Of a stretch of DNA of 64,000 nucleotides, positions 22,620 through 35,742 are shown piece after piece. Made by a program: the position numbers and the translations under genes. The notes below the pieces were generated by a model. That model did not search any database. It saw only the letters and a list, made by a program, of their open reading frames with translations, and was not told the origin of the DNA. How positions within the stretch are numbered: the first letter of the stretch is position 1; each line of letters opens with the position of its first letter. The stretch is from Paracentrotus lividus (Eukaryota > Echinodermata > Echinoidea > Camarodonta > Echinidae), in NCBI GenBank assembly GCA_940671915.1, contig CALNVZ010000674.1, positions 32,883,504 through 32,947,503 of the forward strand, written 5' to 3'.

Positions 22620-23574
22620 TACACGATTCGTCATAAAATGGTAATTTTTTTCTGGCTCAAGAGACATTATGTTGCTTCGTGTTTAATTTCTTGAATGTGT
22701 TTGTGACCGCTTAACTTTCTGGATCCTGGGTATATCTGACGTTCCCTCAACCCTTCCCGGGGATTTTTCTTCAAAAAATTGTCACCCCCAGAACATGCCA
22801 TTTCGTCATTTTTCTTATTTGGGCCCTTTTTTGTTCACGCAACCCACAAGGCCCCTCAGTCCACCACAAGGAAACACGACTGAGGTGGAGATTTGTTATT
22901 GTTCTTTAAATTAAAATAGATTTATGTTACAGGCTCGACCTTTTGTCTAGGGAGGGTCAACATATTTTGATTGGGGTTCAACATATATTTTATTCATTTT
23001 ACACCATGGAATTTCATCTCCCTTAAATTGTATTGTAAAATCTCAACAAACATAATCAATGTAAAATAATATCAATAATAACTATTTACAGCCTTGTCAT
23101 CAAGGCCAAACAAAATTTAAAGGAAAATGATGATATTTAAGGGTTAAAGGTGGTTTTCCAATTCTTTTGTTTTCAGCATAAGATGGAATAAAATATCCGA
23201 ATTTTCACCAATCTCGTTTTTTACTTCAACCCTCCCCTAGACAAGAGACCTTAGCCTGTCCCAGAAAAATAGATTTAACTTAAAGAACTATATAAACAGT
23301 ACATCCTCGGTCGCGTTTCCTGGGGTAGGACTGAGGGGGCTTAATCGGCCGGGAAAAAAAAAAAGGCCCCAAAGTGAGAAAAATGACAAAAATGGCAACA
23401 CGGGGGTTGACAAAACTTTTTTGGAAAAAGGTCCACGTGAAGGGTTGGGAGAATGTCCAAGATATAGCCAGTGTCCCAAAAAGTAAAAGCAGGGACAAAT
23501 GTATTAAATAAATTAGTCAGAGCAAATCATGTCGATATAGCGGCCAAAAATATTCCACCTTTAATGAGACAGTG
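22620..23574. mobile_element. Long-TIR fold-back, duplicate copy
   Basis: Equivalent of 33038-34034, with small deletions. The reading frames at 23280-23498 are part of its right arm. Confidence 0.8.
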
Positions 23575-24169
23575 TAATAAAAATATTTGAACCCCCCCCC
23601 ACAAAAGAAGCAAACCAAGAGGTCTCTCAGCTGTTGGATTGAAATGAATATGCATCAACATGATAACATAATGCATAAACTAAATCAGAACAGATTATTC
23701 AGTGAAAGAAACTCTTTGAAGTCATCATTTTACACAGCGATCCAAATAAAATAATAACTGATGAATAAATGAATAAAGAAATTAAAATATATTGAAGTCA
23801 TCTTGTTTACATTATAAACATTTAGTTATTGGTTATCGATATGTCTAGGTAGAGTTCTCCTCCAAGAATCTGACGTACCATTACCATTAGAGTCTTGCAT
23901 GCCTAAGACTGCAAGAACATGCTAGCCCAAGTAGCTGGGCGAAGAGAGAAAAAAATGAATTAATTCTTAAACTTATGTACAGAAGAAAAGTGCACATCAA
24001 CCCAAGTACGCATGTACGAACGCACAAACACGCCTAACTACATAGACACACACTGCTACGTTAGCAGCTTTTTAGAAGACATACAAATTTCCCTGAGCCA
24101 AAGACTGTGATGAAGATGAAAAAAAATAAATAAACAAATAAATAAAATAAAGATGGATTCTCACTCTGA

Positions 24170-24440
24170 GGAGACGTCTCCTGCGATCGGAATGCTAGCA
24201 TACGTCGCAGATTTATTTTTTTTGTCGAGGAGACGACTCCACGACTCATAAGCCATCGCGGAAACTCATAACACTAAGGAGACGACTCTGAATGTCTTTG
24301 ACACGTCTCAACAACTCATGAGACGTCGCGGAAACTCAGAAGACGTCTCTAAAACATTTCCGAGACGTCTTCGCGACTGTATCAAAACCCATTTAAAAAA
24401 CGTCTCAAACCGTCACAAACTAGTCTCAGATCCGTCTCAT
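24170..24440. repeat. GAGACGTC motif cluster, duplicate copy
   Basis: Equivalent of 34640-34916. Confidence 0.7.
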
Positions 24441-24567
24441 GGCAATTGAGATACCACCATCAGTCATAATGTATGTTACATTGACACATAAACACATAGA
24501 AAACAATTTATAAGCAGTGATCATTTCTTTTTCATAGCTCAAAGTTTTAATGGTTACTCCATAACAG

Positions 24568-24705
24568 TTGTATGTGTGCGTCTGTGCGTGTGTGTTTATG
24601 TGTTGTGTGTTTGTGTGTGTGTTGTGTGTGTGGTGTGTGGTGTGTGTATGTGTGTGTGTGTGTAGGTGGGGGTGTGTGGTGTGTGTGTGTGTGTGTGTGT
24701 GTGGT
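24568..24705. repeat. (TG)n microsatellite, duplicate copy
   Basis: TG-rich tract, interrupted more often than its partner at 35044-35158. Confidence 0.9.
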
Positions 24706-25174
24706 GAGAAGAGAGAAAGGGGGAGGGCGTGCGTGAGGTTTGAGCGTGGGTATGAGTCAGTGTATGGGTCTGTTCTCTTTCTGCGTGCACATAATGTTAA
24801 CTTTAAATTCTATCGTCATCATCTACTTGGCGAAAGTTATATTTGCGTCTTCTAAAGTTTGCTATTTAGTCTGGCATGCAAAGATCAAAAATGAAATGGC
24901 ACACAAAATGCCTGGAAGATAGCTCTTCCTAGACATAATCATGAACATCATTTGTTCCTACTTCAAAGAAGAAAGCTTAAAACTAAAGAGACACATTTTT
25001 TTTTTTTCAAATCTCTTGTATTTTTTAAGTTCATGGATGGTGATTGAAAAGCAATAACAAGTTTTCATGTGCATAGTCACTTTTTCTTTTTTACTCACTC
25101 GGTAGTTTGAAATGTCGAGGTGCACAATGTAATAACATCATAATGAAATACTAATTTGTGATGTGTTTTTAAAG

Positions 25175-25267
25175 GAGGATCCGAATATATTGTTAAATTC
25201 TGAGCTGTATGAGAGAAGATATTTGAAATTGCTTGAATCTGAGCAGTGGAAAATCGATTTTTAGATC
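25175..25267 (+). pseudogene. GAIN-like exon, duplicate copy with frame errors
   Basis: Same splice sites as 35646-35742 but four bases shorter (93 against 97), so it cannot keep frame. Deletions lie in GAGGAGAAG and in the GATTATTTTAG run. Probably sequence error rather than a true pseudogene. Confidence 0.7.
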
Positions 25268-26384
25268 GTAAGTAAAACATTATTTCGATGCATTGCATTC
25301 AAAGACATGATATTCTAATCCACATTTTGTTTTTTTTATTATTTTTAACAAACGAATACGATTCCATAATATAATCAACGAAACTGCAGTTGTGTTGACT
25401 AATTGTTTATCGGATTGGGCCGGGAAATGGCCCCAACAACTTTTATTACAGGGATTACATTTTATTGAGACCTACATTTTTTTTTATTTCACTCCATTTC
25501 GTTCATTTTTAGAGGAATGGAAATTAAATATGTATTCTTGTGACAATCCATAACACAATCCAATGAAGACATGTTCACTTGAAGCCTATTGATTAAAAAA
25601 AACCAAAAAAAACAAACATCAACGTTTCTAAAACTTATAATGCCGATTAAAATAACATGAATCGTATAATATCAAATTAAAGCATAATTATGTCCTTAAT
25701 TAAACCTTAAGTGACCGAGTCAGAATCATTGAGACATTACAAGTTATTCTTCAGTGATCGCAGAAAGACTTACATTAATTTCTCAATCGACCCTATCGAT
25801 ATAAAAATTCATGTAGGCCTAGTTATTAATGGGGATTTAATCATCTTCATACAACTGTACGCGATCATTTAATCACGCGATAACCTAAGATGGGCGTGCC
25901 TTTTATTTTTCCTTTTATTTGGTCATTTACAAACTCACAGACAGACATGACACACACACCACACCCCTCAGCTCTCAGATATTAACACTCCCCACACACC
26001 CAAAACACTAAACAATCTGACGTTGGTATACTAATCTATGCGAATCGGTCATCAATATATTTAATTTTGATAGGGCGCACGAATTATCGTTTACCATTAA
26101 CAAGGGTGCGTTCATGAAACATGTAAACATGTGGACGCCAGCATTTATTTTATCTTTCTTATGGGCTTAAAACCAATTCTTATACTCATGCTTGAAAAAA
26201 GTAATTACAACTGACCTCTCATCATGCCTATCGGCATCACAACCTATAATATTTTTCTGGTTTATTATGGAGAGATATTCTCTGGAAAACCTAACCTCGT
26301 CCGTTAAAGCTAATCGTCAACACGGACTAGTTTTAAAGCTAGTCCGTCATGTAGTCCGTCAGAGGGCTAGCATACAAACTGAAT

Positions 26385-26556
26385 CCAGAGGCGGCGGAAC
26401 CAGGGGGCAGGGGGGGGGCACTGTGACCCCACACTTTTCATCCATCCTAAAGTCCCTTTTCATGAGTAAAATCGCCCCTTTTTTAGCTAATAGAATGCCA
26501 TTTTATTCTAAAGGGGCACTTTTATTACTGACAAGGGCACTTTAATAAATCATCTG
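26385..26556. mobile_element. CAGAGGCGGCGGAACC element fragment, duplicate copy
   Basis: Equivalent of 36915-37082. Confidence 0.65.
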
Positions 26557-26676
26557 AATATAGCCGACAACAAACTTTTGACCAAAAGTGTGTCTGTTCC
26601 CTTATAAGATGCAATTTTGATGTCTGCCCATCTCTATATTAATAATACACCATTTTTTGTATATATTTAACCTTAG

Positions 26677-26803
26677 ATACCACCTACGTAAACAAACGGC
26701 AGTCGAGGATTTGTGTGCATCGGAATCGAACATAACCTGGAAAGGAAACCAGTTTTCTTTGCCTTCAAAATACTTCTGTTCACGAGTAACCAGCCCAACG
26801 ATG
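26677..26803 (+). pseudogene. GAIN-like exon, duplicate copy with frame errors
   Basis: Equivalent of 37215-37343, with two missing bases (127 against 129) at ACGTGCAG and CACGGAGTAAC. Splice sites are intact. Confidence 0.7.
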
Positions 26804-27080
26804 GTAAAGATTCTAAAAATCATATTGATTTTAGGTTGAATGAGATACAATTTTAAACATTTGATGACGTTATATCAATAAACGCAAATAATGGTAAATA
26901 GAACATCGATCAAAGCATATCTTGATCAGAATTTTATCATAACATGCTTCGGAAATTATGATTTTCTTTGTAGGTAAACCTAAAAATACGAAAATAATAC
27001 CCACCCCGAAATATATATAAACTTTTGAAAGTTAACACGTTAAAGTTTACCGATTAACATATCGAATTGCATTTTTGTAG

Positions 27081-27265
27081 GTGAAGCGACATCCAGCACG
27101 TTGTGATTGGCATATATCCTCACATGTTGCTCAGCTCTACAACAACGAAAGTGCCAATACGATGAAGAAGGAGTCAAACTCGTGTAGCAAAGTGACATTT
27201 AACTGCGGTTGTGTCATTGGTGATGACCTGCTATCAATTCCCCTTATTTTGCCTGAGGACTCCAG
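27081..27265 (+). pseudogene. GAIN-like exon, duplicate copy with frame errors
   Basis: Equivalent of 37628-37824, twelve bases shorter through several separate deletions. The acceptor (TTTTTGTAG) and donor (CAGGTAAG) are kept. Confidence 0.7.
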
Positions 27266-28030
27266 GTAAGTGACATAATTATGAAGGTCTTAAATTCATT
27301 AACTATAATTAAACAGGAAGGAGCGATCAATATTGGAGGACAGTGAATGTCCCGCCAGAACAATATCTATTGGTTGACCAGAATGAATTTCCAGCTCTTA
27401 GATTGATTAACTTAACTTTTAGTAACTTATTCAATATGCTGATGACGATTTATCTCTTCATTTGTGCAAGAAATTTACTTTATAGATGCGAGGTGAATTG
27501 TTATGTTATTTATGTGTTATAAAATAAAGGTGGTAATGAATATGTACATTGTCATTGGAATCCCTGATTTAGGAAACGATCAGTGCTTAAGATTAAATAC
27601 TAGACATTCGTTAACGCAATAAGGGTAATTAATAAATATTTAAAGTAACAATGATAAGAAAACCTACCGTACGTACTCATGGAGTAATGTGATATTAAAA
27701 GGATTTATCACCTCACATGTTTTTCTTTAAAGTGGTTATAGTTTTGTAAATTGTAATAAACTGATATGTATGATTCTTTATTCAAACTATAAACAACAAG
27801 TGATAATTCACCAATATGTATAATCATATTTCTTCATGTGGATAATTCACGATTGCATAATTTCAGTAGTCCTATCTTGTCTTTGCATGTTGGATCATCA
27901 ATTTTAGGCGTTATTCATTAGCGAGTAAATCGAAATTAATGGTAACACATACTGCATCCCCAAAGTGTGCCTCCTGAATGTTTGTATCTCTCAATCGTTC
28001 ATTTCATCTCTCTTTCTTTCTCTCTCAAAG

Positions 28031-28083
28031 ATGATCGTGAAGGTTCAGCCTCTCAACATGCCGTTTTTGGGATCAGGAAAAAG
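28031..28083 (+). pseudogene. GPS motif first exon, duplicate copy
   Basis: Equivalent of 38635-38690 with several indels (53 against 56 bases); TGCCGTTTTTGGGATCAGG is still readable. Confidence 0.7.
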
Positions 28084-28126
28084 GTATTAAAAAATTAATC
28101 TCAAAAGTATTGCTTACAATGACGCA

Positions 28127-28263
28127 CGCAGGGCCGGATCGAGAGAAAATCGAATTGAATGCATGTAATCGGCGGCCCTATTGTCTGGAACAAAACGGCT
28201 CTTGTCCCCAGACAAGGCCCCGAAAGTGCATCAATTCGCTTCTTGGTCGCGCCTGGCACGTAT
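28127..28263. mobile_element. Hairpin MITE, duplicate copy
   Basis: Degraded equivalent of the palindrome at 38735-38870. Confidence 0.6.
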
Positions 28264-28739
28264 GATCTGATGGTATAACCTAATGGTCCCTATTGCCCGT
28301 GACTGAGTTGTGCTGTGGCACTAATTGGAGGATTTTGAATACGAGAATGCAATCGCTGGACTGCACGCTTCTTACGAAGCAGTCGTGAACGGGTCTAAAA
28401 AGTACAAATCCAGCTGCGATAGCGTCAAGTCAGACTACAGTAATTCAACATTTGTGAGACCTTATAAACTAGGAGGTTATAGGTAGGTTAAAAATGTACA
28501 TAGTCTTGCGACTTTGTTAGAGGTAGTATAGTCATTTCTCTTATTGAGCTAAAGTTGTTCCAAATCCTAAAATAAAAGTTACATTTAACATTCATTCATG
28601 GAATTGATTGATGCATGTTTTATTAACAAACGACTCTTACCTGAGATTTACGATCTGCAGGACATGAAGTCTAAATAACCAATCGGACTGCTGCAAAATA
28701 CCGAAGAATATAGCCCTAATTTATTCAGGGAAGAACAAT

Positions 28740-30153
28740 AAGGGAGACCGGGGTGAAGTTATACACGGGTCTAGTTGTTACATTCTCAGTTGGAACAAGA
28801 GCTTCGTCGCCAAATGGTCATCTTATACAGCCTAACACATAGCTTGTGAGAACTGCCGGTCATGAGTTTCTCCGTATGTTTTATTAAAAAGTGAATCCAA
28901 AAAATTTTTACAGTTCCAAGTGAATTTTTGACAAAAAATGAAAATTTGAGAATAGTTCTTACAATAAGGGAGTTTCCATGTTACCGATAGGAGCTCTGTG
29001 GACGTCGTTGGTCAGGTTCATAGTCGCGGCTCCTCTATATCAGAATCTATTGTTGAAGTCTTGAACCTTTTGATTTACATTATGTTTCATGCTTTTTTTT
29101 CTGCTCATATTGTGAAATATGGATGACAAACGCACTGTCTATATGAAGAAGACATGTTATATTATTCCTTTTTTATTTTGATACCATGTTATTGATTCTA
29201 TTTTCTCAACTGAAAGCGAAAAATTGAAGTATCCAACCTCGGTACGGCAACGCATTGGAGTTCGCCGAAACCACGGGGCTTTGAAATCTGACTATTCGGA
29301 CCGGTGTGCAATAGTAAAAGTCGTGTTTTCAACTTTTCTGGAGGAACGTTTAATTAAAGTCATGAAAAATGTCTCCATGCAATTATTCAACATGGCAACG
29401 AGAAGGAACAAACCGAAAAAAGAAATATACAGCTAGATTTTTGTCCTGATAAGAATTGTAGATATGCCGTCGTGTTGTACCCATGGTGACTGTTACGGTC
29501 GCCGCATTTTACTTACATACAAATGCCTGACCCGAAATGATTACGGGACTGCGCATGCGCAATGGTATCTGGAAACTCCTTTGAAAGACACATATGAATA
29601 GCTGGTATTTGGATAATCAAGTACATTATGTCACCAATCTGCCAGCCCTGTAATTCTGCCTTATGGCTTTAGTAGCAGCGTTGATTTATGTGTAAAAATC
29701 ACCCATCGGAGGTAGGTGTTACAACCACCTACCATGTCGATGTAACAACCACCCCAATTACATTAACATGTAAAATATTTGTTCTAACTTTTGGCTGTTA
29801 ATATTTTGATATTTCTATTATACTTTAGTTATCTAAACGATACAAGAAGAAAGTGAAACAAAGTGTGGTTAAGAGATTACACATTGTAACAATAACCCGT
29901 ATGTTACGTTATAATAACAATCTACCGTACGGTCTTGTAACAACCTACCGCCGTATACGGGGTAGGTTGTTACAAAAAAAATGTCTTCATTATTAACAGC
30001 TGTATTAATAGTGTTTACATGTTTCAGTCTCTATGTCCTCAGTTTTAGCCACATATAGGCTAATTCGACCAAAATGGAGTATGGGAAGTATTTCATTAGA
30101 ATTATCTGGCCAAAATGGTGAATTTTGTAACGTCCATCTCCGGGGTCCCCTAG
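28740..30153. mobile_element. GGGAGACCGG element, duplicate copy
   Basis: Equivalent of 39382-40860. Confidence 0.7.
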
Positions 30154-30296
30154 TAGAATATCGGCAAGGGGGTGTTAATATTTTCTTTTTTTTTTCATTC
30201 AGTATGCTTTCATAATATATGCAATGGATGTAAAGTAATAAGAAACTGTTTTCCAAACAAATTTTAGTTTTTAATTTTACCTGAATCATATTCTAG

Positions 30297-30412
30297 AAGA
30301 ACGGAATTATCGGCTTCAGGAAATCGCGACAGATGATGAATGTGCACGTCATGGCTACTGTGATCACATGACATTTTCCCGTCCTAATAGTGAGCTTGAT
30401 GCCAGTGAACTG
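30297..30412 (+). pseudogene. GPS motif second exon, duplicate copy
   Basis: Equivalent of 41025-41142, two bases shorter. The Cys-Asp-His-Met-Thr coding stretch (GCTACTGTGATCACATGAC) is preserved, but the frame around it is not. Confidence 0.7.
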
Positions 30413-30431
30413 GTGAGAGAAATTCTGATGA

Positions 30432-31480
30432 TAGTCTTAAGATAAGGACCATACGATGTTCACTTCCGGCAGAAAGTGTGAAATTTGCACATAGCGTATA
30501 TTTTGGACCGCTTATTTCAAAAGCCGGCCCCAAGCCATCCGACCACCGAATCGGCGGCCATTTGAAACCAAATGGCCGCCAGAAAACAATTAAACTTGCC
30601 AACTTGAGTCTAAGTGGCATATGGCAACGAAATTTGTACAAAGACTGTATTTGACATTCTAATTCAAATATTGCCGGCTCCCCATACCCGATTTGAACCA
30701 CTCAAGTCGGCCGCCATCTTGAATTCCAAGATGGCCGTCATGAAATCAAATGATATGCCTTAATTGATTATGAATGACATATGCACTCAAATTTGGTACC
30801 ACAAGGTATCTTTGACGTCTGAGTTCAAATATCGCGCCCTAGTCAATTCACACTCAGTCGGCGCCATCTTGAATATCCCCAAATGGCCGTCATGAAATCA
30901 ATATTATGCCTAACTTAGTATAAATGACATATGGCACTTAAATTAAGCACCAACACATGTATTTAAACATTCTGAGTTCAAATATCGCACGGGCACCAAT
31001 TCAACTCGACCACTCAGTCGGCCGTCTCTATTTTGAATTCCAAAATGGCCGCATTGAAATCATGAATATGCTAACTGATTATAAATGACATGTTGATGAA
31101 ATTTGGAAAAATTGGATATTTTGACATCCCAATTAAATATCGGCGGCAAACAGTCAATATTGACCACTTCAGGCAGCCGCCAAAAAAAATTGATATGCTA
31201 ACTTGAGTTCTAAAATGAAATGTGATACTGAAATGTATGTTTTTAACCTCCTGAATCAGATGTCGCTGGCCCCTCATCCGACCAGTCAGTCGTCGCATTT
31301 TGATTCCAAATGGCCCACCATGCAAATCATGGAAAATGCCAGACTTGCATTTCAAATGATCATGCGGCAGGAAAATGATACACTGGTATTTTGACATTCT
31401 TTATTAAAAAATTGTTGATCCCTGTGATCTAAACCACATGTCATGTCTCCCATCTAAAATTTGAGACGTCGCGGCTTCGA
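30432..31480. repeat. 157-bp repeat array, duplicate copy
   Basis: Equivalent of 41160-42240, with many small deletions in the GATGGCCGCC motifs. Confidence 0.7.
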
Positions 31481-32114
31481 CAAATCATGATATTGCTATG
31501 TTGATTCTAATTGTCCATGGAATGATTTTTGATAAACAATTTGTATTTCTTTTTTATTTTACTTGTCGGACAAGAGTGACTTTCAGAGGCACTCATTATG
31601 AGAGTTTCAAGCCCTTCGACCTTCCACGATTTGTTAATTTTCCCATAATCCATGTATATGGAATCCTTTTCCCTTTCTTTGGACATTTTCTGTGTTGTAA
31701 AATTGCCAATAAACTCATCTTTTGTTACTTTTCTAAATTTCCACCAGTCTCATCCTCTATCCTAAAATTAAGCTAGTTGAGCCTAATTGATGTGATGCTA
31801 AACAACGATAAAAGATAAAAAATGTTGTTAATTTCTAAACAAAGGCAAAACGAGAGTAATGGCGGCGGAAGGACACTTTAGGGTGGGTTGCACACCTCAC
31901 TGCTTGCTTGCCTCAACAGAAATTGGGTTAATGCGATCTTTGATTAATATTTACCCACTGCAGAGTTACCAACTCCATAGTAAAAGATGTAATGATAAGT
32001 GCTTTAGGCGTATGGAGAAGAGAACAAAATCAAAAGTCCTAGCTACCTTTAGTTTAAAGGAGTAGAGGGCTGATACTTGGTACTGTGGAAAATACAAGCT
32101 AATTTTAGATGAGC

Positions 32115-32425
32115 NNNNNNNNNNNNNNNNNNNNNNNNNNNNNNNNNNNNNNNNNNNNNNNNNNNNNNNNNNNNNNNNNNNNNNNNNNNNNNNNNNNNNN
32201 NNNNNNNNNNNNNNNNNNNNNNNNNNNNNNNNNNNNNNNNNNNNNNNNNNNNNNNNNNNNNNNNNNNNNNNNNNNNNNNNNNNNNNNNNNNNNNNNNNNN
32301 NNNNNNNNNNNNNNNNNNNNNNNNNNNNNNNNNNNNNNNNNNNNNNNNNNNNNNNNNNNNNNNNNNNNNNNNNNNNNNNNNNNNNNNNNNNNNNNNNNNN
32401 NNNNNNNNNNNNNNNNNNNNNNNNN
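32115..32425. other. Assembly gap of 311 N
   Basis: The non-round length suggests an estimated gap. It separates two copies of the same sequence and cuts the mucin-like exon, so the true repeat number is unknown. Translations through it are meaningless. Confidence 1.
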
Positions 32426-32580
32426 CGTACCCTGTTACGACGCACCTCGATAACTCCAATACACCAACCACGGACCCTGTTACTACATTGCTAGATATCA
32501 CAAACCAGCCAGCCACGCATCAAAGCGAGACTCACTCATCCACCACCTACTCTTTCTTCCAAAAGAATGTATCATCCCAT
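32426..32580 (+). CDS. Mucin-like stalk exon, 3' part
   Basis: Starts at the gap in the last repeat units and continues in frame as DPVTTLLDITNQPATHQSET, then a Ser/Thr-rich tail ending SSH before gtaagt. The tail leaves in phase 0 and joins the phase-0 exon at 35646. It corresponds to 22041-22188, where the frame is broken. It is the membrane-proximal end of the stalk, just before the GAIN-like region. Confidence 0.75.
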
Positions 32581-32653
32581 GTAAGTCACAAAAATAATTA
32601 AATCAAATTGCACTTTAATTACAATGCGTCCTCTAGAACGTCCAGTTAAAGAA

Positions 32654-32916
32654 GTGTTAGTGCGGCGGTCACAACTCGTCGTAGGCTACGGGGCACGTGC
32701 CATCAACGTAGCCTGCGTTGCATGTGCAATGCACGCACAGAGCCTGGGTCAACTTCTTCGATTATTGTGTTCTGTAGTAAGGGTATTGTAAGAACTTCCT
32801 GCACGTCGTACATGCATTGTACCTGCAAGGTGCCCCCGCTGCACGAATTTTCTACGAAATCCATCGTAGGGAGTTGCACGTCGAAAGTACGGCGAGTTGT
32901 GACCGCCGCATAACAC
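32654..32916. mobile_element. 263-bp MITE with 25-bp inverted ends
   Basis: GTGTTAGTGCGGCGGTCACA at the left pairs with the reverse complement of the right end (TGTGACCGCCGCATAACAC). It is more GC-rich than its surroundings and contains inner hairpins. It lies in the intron after the stalk exon. No coding. Confidence 0.8.
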
Positions 32917-33037
32917 AATTAATATTTCTGTATCTATTCCGCGTCAGACACGGACATTGTGTGTATTATTATTTTAGTGTTAATTAAGCTTCATCTATGT
33001 AAAAGCAACCTAATTCCTTGTCATCACTGAAATCATA

Positions 33038-34034
33038 CACTGTTCGTCATAAAGATGGAATATTTTTTTCTGGCTCAAGAGACATTATGTTGCTTCGTTA
33101 TTAATTTCTTGAATGTGTTTGTGACCGCTTTAACTTTCTGGGATCCTGGGTATATCTTGGACGTTCCCTCAACCCTTCCCGGGGATTTTTCTTCAAAAAA
33201 ATTTGTCACCCCCAGAACATGGCCATTTTCGTCATTTTTTCTTATTTTTGGGGCCCTTTTTTGTTCACGCAACCCACCAAGGCCCCCTCAGTCCCACCAC
33301 AAGGAAACACGACTGAGGTGGAGATTTGTTATTGTTCTTTAAATTAAATATAGATTTATGGTTACAGGCTCGACTCTTTTGTCTAGGGGAGGGGTCAACA
33401 TTTATTTTGATTGGGGTTCAACATTAATTTTATTCATTTTTACACCATGGAAATTTCTATCTCCCTTAAATTGTATTGTAAAATCTCAACCAAACATAAA
33501 TCAATGTAAAATATTATCAATAATAACTATTTACAGCCTTGTCATCAAGGCCAAACAAAATTTAAAGGGAAAATGATGATATTTAAGGGTTAAAGGTGGT
33601 TTTCCAATTCTTTTGTTTTCAGCATAAAGATGGAATAAAATATTCCGAATTTTCACCAATCTCGTTTTTTACTTCAACCCCTCCCCTAGACAAGAGACCT
33701 TAGCCTGTCCCCAGAAAAATAGATTTAACTTAAAGAACTATATAAAACAGTACATCCTCGGTCGCGTTTCCTGGGGGTAGGACTGAGGGGGGCTTAATCG
33801 GCCGGGAAAACAAAAAAAGGCCCCAAAGTGAGAAAAAATGACAAAAATGGGCAACACGGGGGTTGACAAAACTTTTTTGGAAAAAGGTCCACGTGAAGGG
33901 TTGGGAGAATGTCCAAGATATAGCCAGTGTCCCAAAAAGTAAAAGCAGGGACAAATGTATTAAATAAATTAAAGTCAGAGCAAAATCATGTCGATATAGC
34001 GGCCAAAAATATTCCACCTTTATGACGGACAGTG
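33038..34034. mobile_element. Long-TIR fold-back (second family), complete copy
   Basis: Arms of about 380 bp: 33038-33410 opens CACTGTTCGTCATAAAGATG, and 33640-34034 ends with the inverted version. The core is about 230 bp. The arms share TGGGATCCTGGGTATATCTT-like and CCTCAGTCC.ACC motifs but differ by 15-20 percent, so the element is old. Reading frames inside are shadows of the repeat. Confidence 0.85.
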
Positions 34035-34639
34035 TAATAAAAATATTTGACCCCCCCCCCACAAAAGAAGCAAACCAAGAGGTCTGTCAGCTGTTGGATT
34101 GAAATGAATATGCATCAACATGATAACATAATGCATAAACTAAATCAGAACAGATTATTCAGTGAAAGAAACTCTTTGAAGTCATCATTTTACACAGCGA
34201 TCCAAATAAAATAATAACTGATGAATAAATGAATAAAGAAATTAAATATATTGAAGTCATCTTGTTTACATTATAAACATTTAGTTATTGGTTTATCGAT
34301 ATGTCTAGGTAGAGTTCTCCTCCAAGAATCTGACGGTACCATTACCATTAGAGTCTTGCATGCCTAAGACTGCAAGAACATGCTAGCCCCAAGTAGCTGG
34401 GCGAAGAAGAAGAAAAAAAATGAATTAATTCTTAAACTTATGTACAAGAAGAAAAGTGCACATCAACCCAAGTACGCATGTACGAACGCACAACACGCCT
34501 AACTACATAGACACACACTGCTACGTTAGCAGCTTTTTAGAAGACATACAAATTTCCCTTGAGCCAAAAGACTGGATGAAGATGAAAAAAAAAATAAATA
34601 AACAAATAAATAAATAAATAAAGATGGTATCTCACTCTG

Positions 34640-34916
34640 AGGAGACGTCTCCGCGATCGGAATGCTAGCATACGTCGCAGATTTATTTTTTTTTGTCGAG
34701 GAGACGACTCCACGACTCATAAGCCATCGCGGAAACTCATAACACTAAGGAGACGACTCTGACATGTCTTTGACACGTCTCAACAACTCATGAGACGTCG
34801 CGGAAACTCAGAAGACGTCTCTAAAACATTTCCGAGACGTCTTCGCGACTAGTATCAAACCCATTTAAAAAACGTCTCAAACCCGTCACAAACTAGTCTC
34901 AGATCCGTCTCATGGC
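34640..34916. repeat. GAGACGTC motif cluster
   Basis: At least eight copies of GAGACGTC, or its partly inverted form GACGTCTC, occur in about 280 bp, several as full GAGACGTCTC palindromes, mixed with CGCGGAAACTCA. A related cluster lies at 42990-43130. Probably the core of another repeat family. Confidence 0.7.
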
Positions 34917-35043
34917 AAGTGAGATACCACCATCAGTCATAATGTATGTTTACATTGACACATAAACACATAGAAAACAATTTATAAGGCAAGTGATCAT
35001 TTCTTTTTCATAGCTCAAAGTTTTAATGGTTACTCCATAACAG

Positions 35044-35074
35044 TTGTATGTGTGCGTCTGTGCGTGTGTGTTTA

Positions 35075-35105
<31 letters not shown>

Positions 35106-35106
35106 G

Positions 35107-35172
<66 letters not shown>
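35044..35172. repeat. (TG)n and (GA)n microsatellite
   Basis: About 110 bp of TG dinucleotide followed by a short GA run, within an intron. Confidence 0.95.
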
Positions 35173-35173
<1 letters not shown>

Positions 35174-35645
35174 GGGGAGGGCGTGCGTGAGGTTTGAGCG
35201 TGGGTATGAGTCAGTGTATGGGTCTGTTTCTCTTTCTGCGTGCACATAATGTTAACTTTTAAATTTCTATCGTCATCATCTACTTGGCGAAAGTTATATT
35301 TTGCGGTCTTCTAAAGTTTGCTATTTAGTCTGGCATGCAAAGATCAAAAATGAAAATGGCACCAAAAATGCCTGGAAGATAGCTCTTCCTAGACATAATC
35401 ATGAACATCATTTGTTTCCTACTTCAAAGAAGAAAGCTTAAAACTAAAGAGACACATTTTTTTTTTTTTCAAACTCATCTTGTATTTTTTAAGTTCATGG
35501 ATGGTGATTGAAAAGCAATAACAAGTTTTCATGTGCATAGTCACTTTTCTTTTCTTTTTTACTCACTCGGTAGTTTGAAATGTCCGAGGTGCACAATGTA
35601 ATAACATCATAATGAAATACTAATTTTGTATGTGTGTTTTTAAAG

Positions 35646-35742
35646 GAGGATCCGAATATATTGTTAAATTCTGAGCTGTATGAGGAGAAGATATTTGAAA
35701 TTGGCTTGAATCTGAGCAGTGGAAAATCGATTATTTTAGATC
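35646..35742 (+). CDS. Receptor exon, GAIN-like region part 1
   Basis: Acceptor TTTTTAAAG and donor gtaagt bound a 97-bp exon encoding EDPNILLNSELYEEKIFEIG and onward to SIILD. It starts in phase 0 and ends with one base, exactly complementing the next exon. The helical, Leu/Glu-rich character and the position just upstream of a GAIN-like core suit subdomain A of a GAIN domain. The identification rests mainly on the downstream GPS. Copy 22041-32114 has this exon with frame errors. Confidence 0.7.

Larger units (their letters stand above)
22041..32114. repeat. First copy of a 10.4-kb duplicated segment (low quality)
   Basis: Every feature of 32426-42884 recurs here in the same order, from the stalk exon tail to the YY1-like repeats. 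The offset grows from 10,385 to 10,770 bases, so this copy has lost a net 385 bases (3.8 percent), mostly as scattered one- or two-base deletions, including in coding exons and homopolymers. It ends exactly at the N gap. An unpolished, uncollapsed duplicate is the simplest reading. Confidence 0.9.

Noticed and set aside
31966-32516. Frames running through the N gap
   Set aside because: The residues are unknown and the open frame only reflects Ns.
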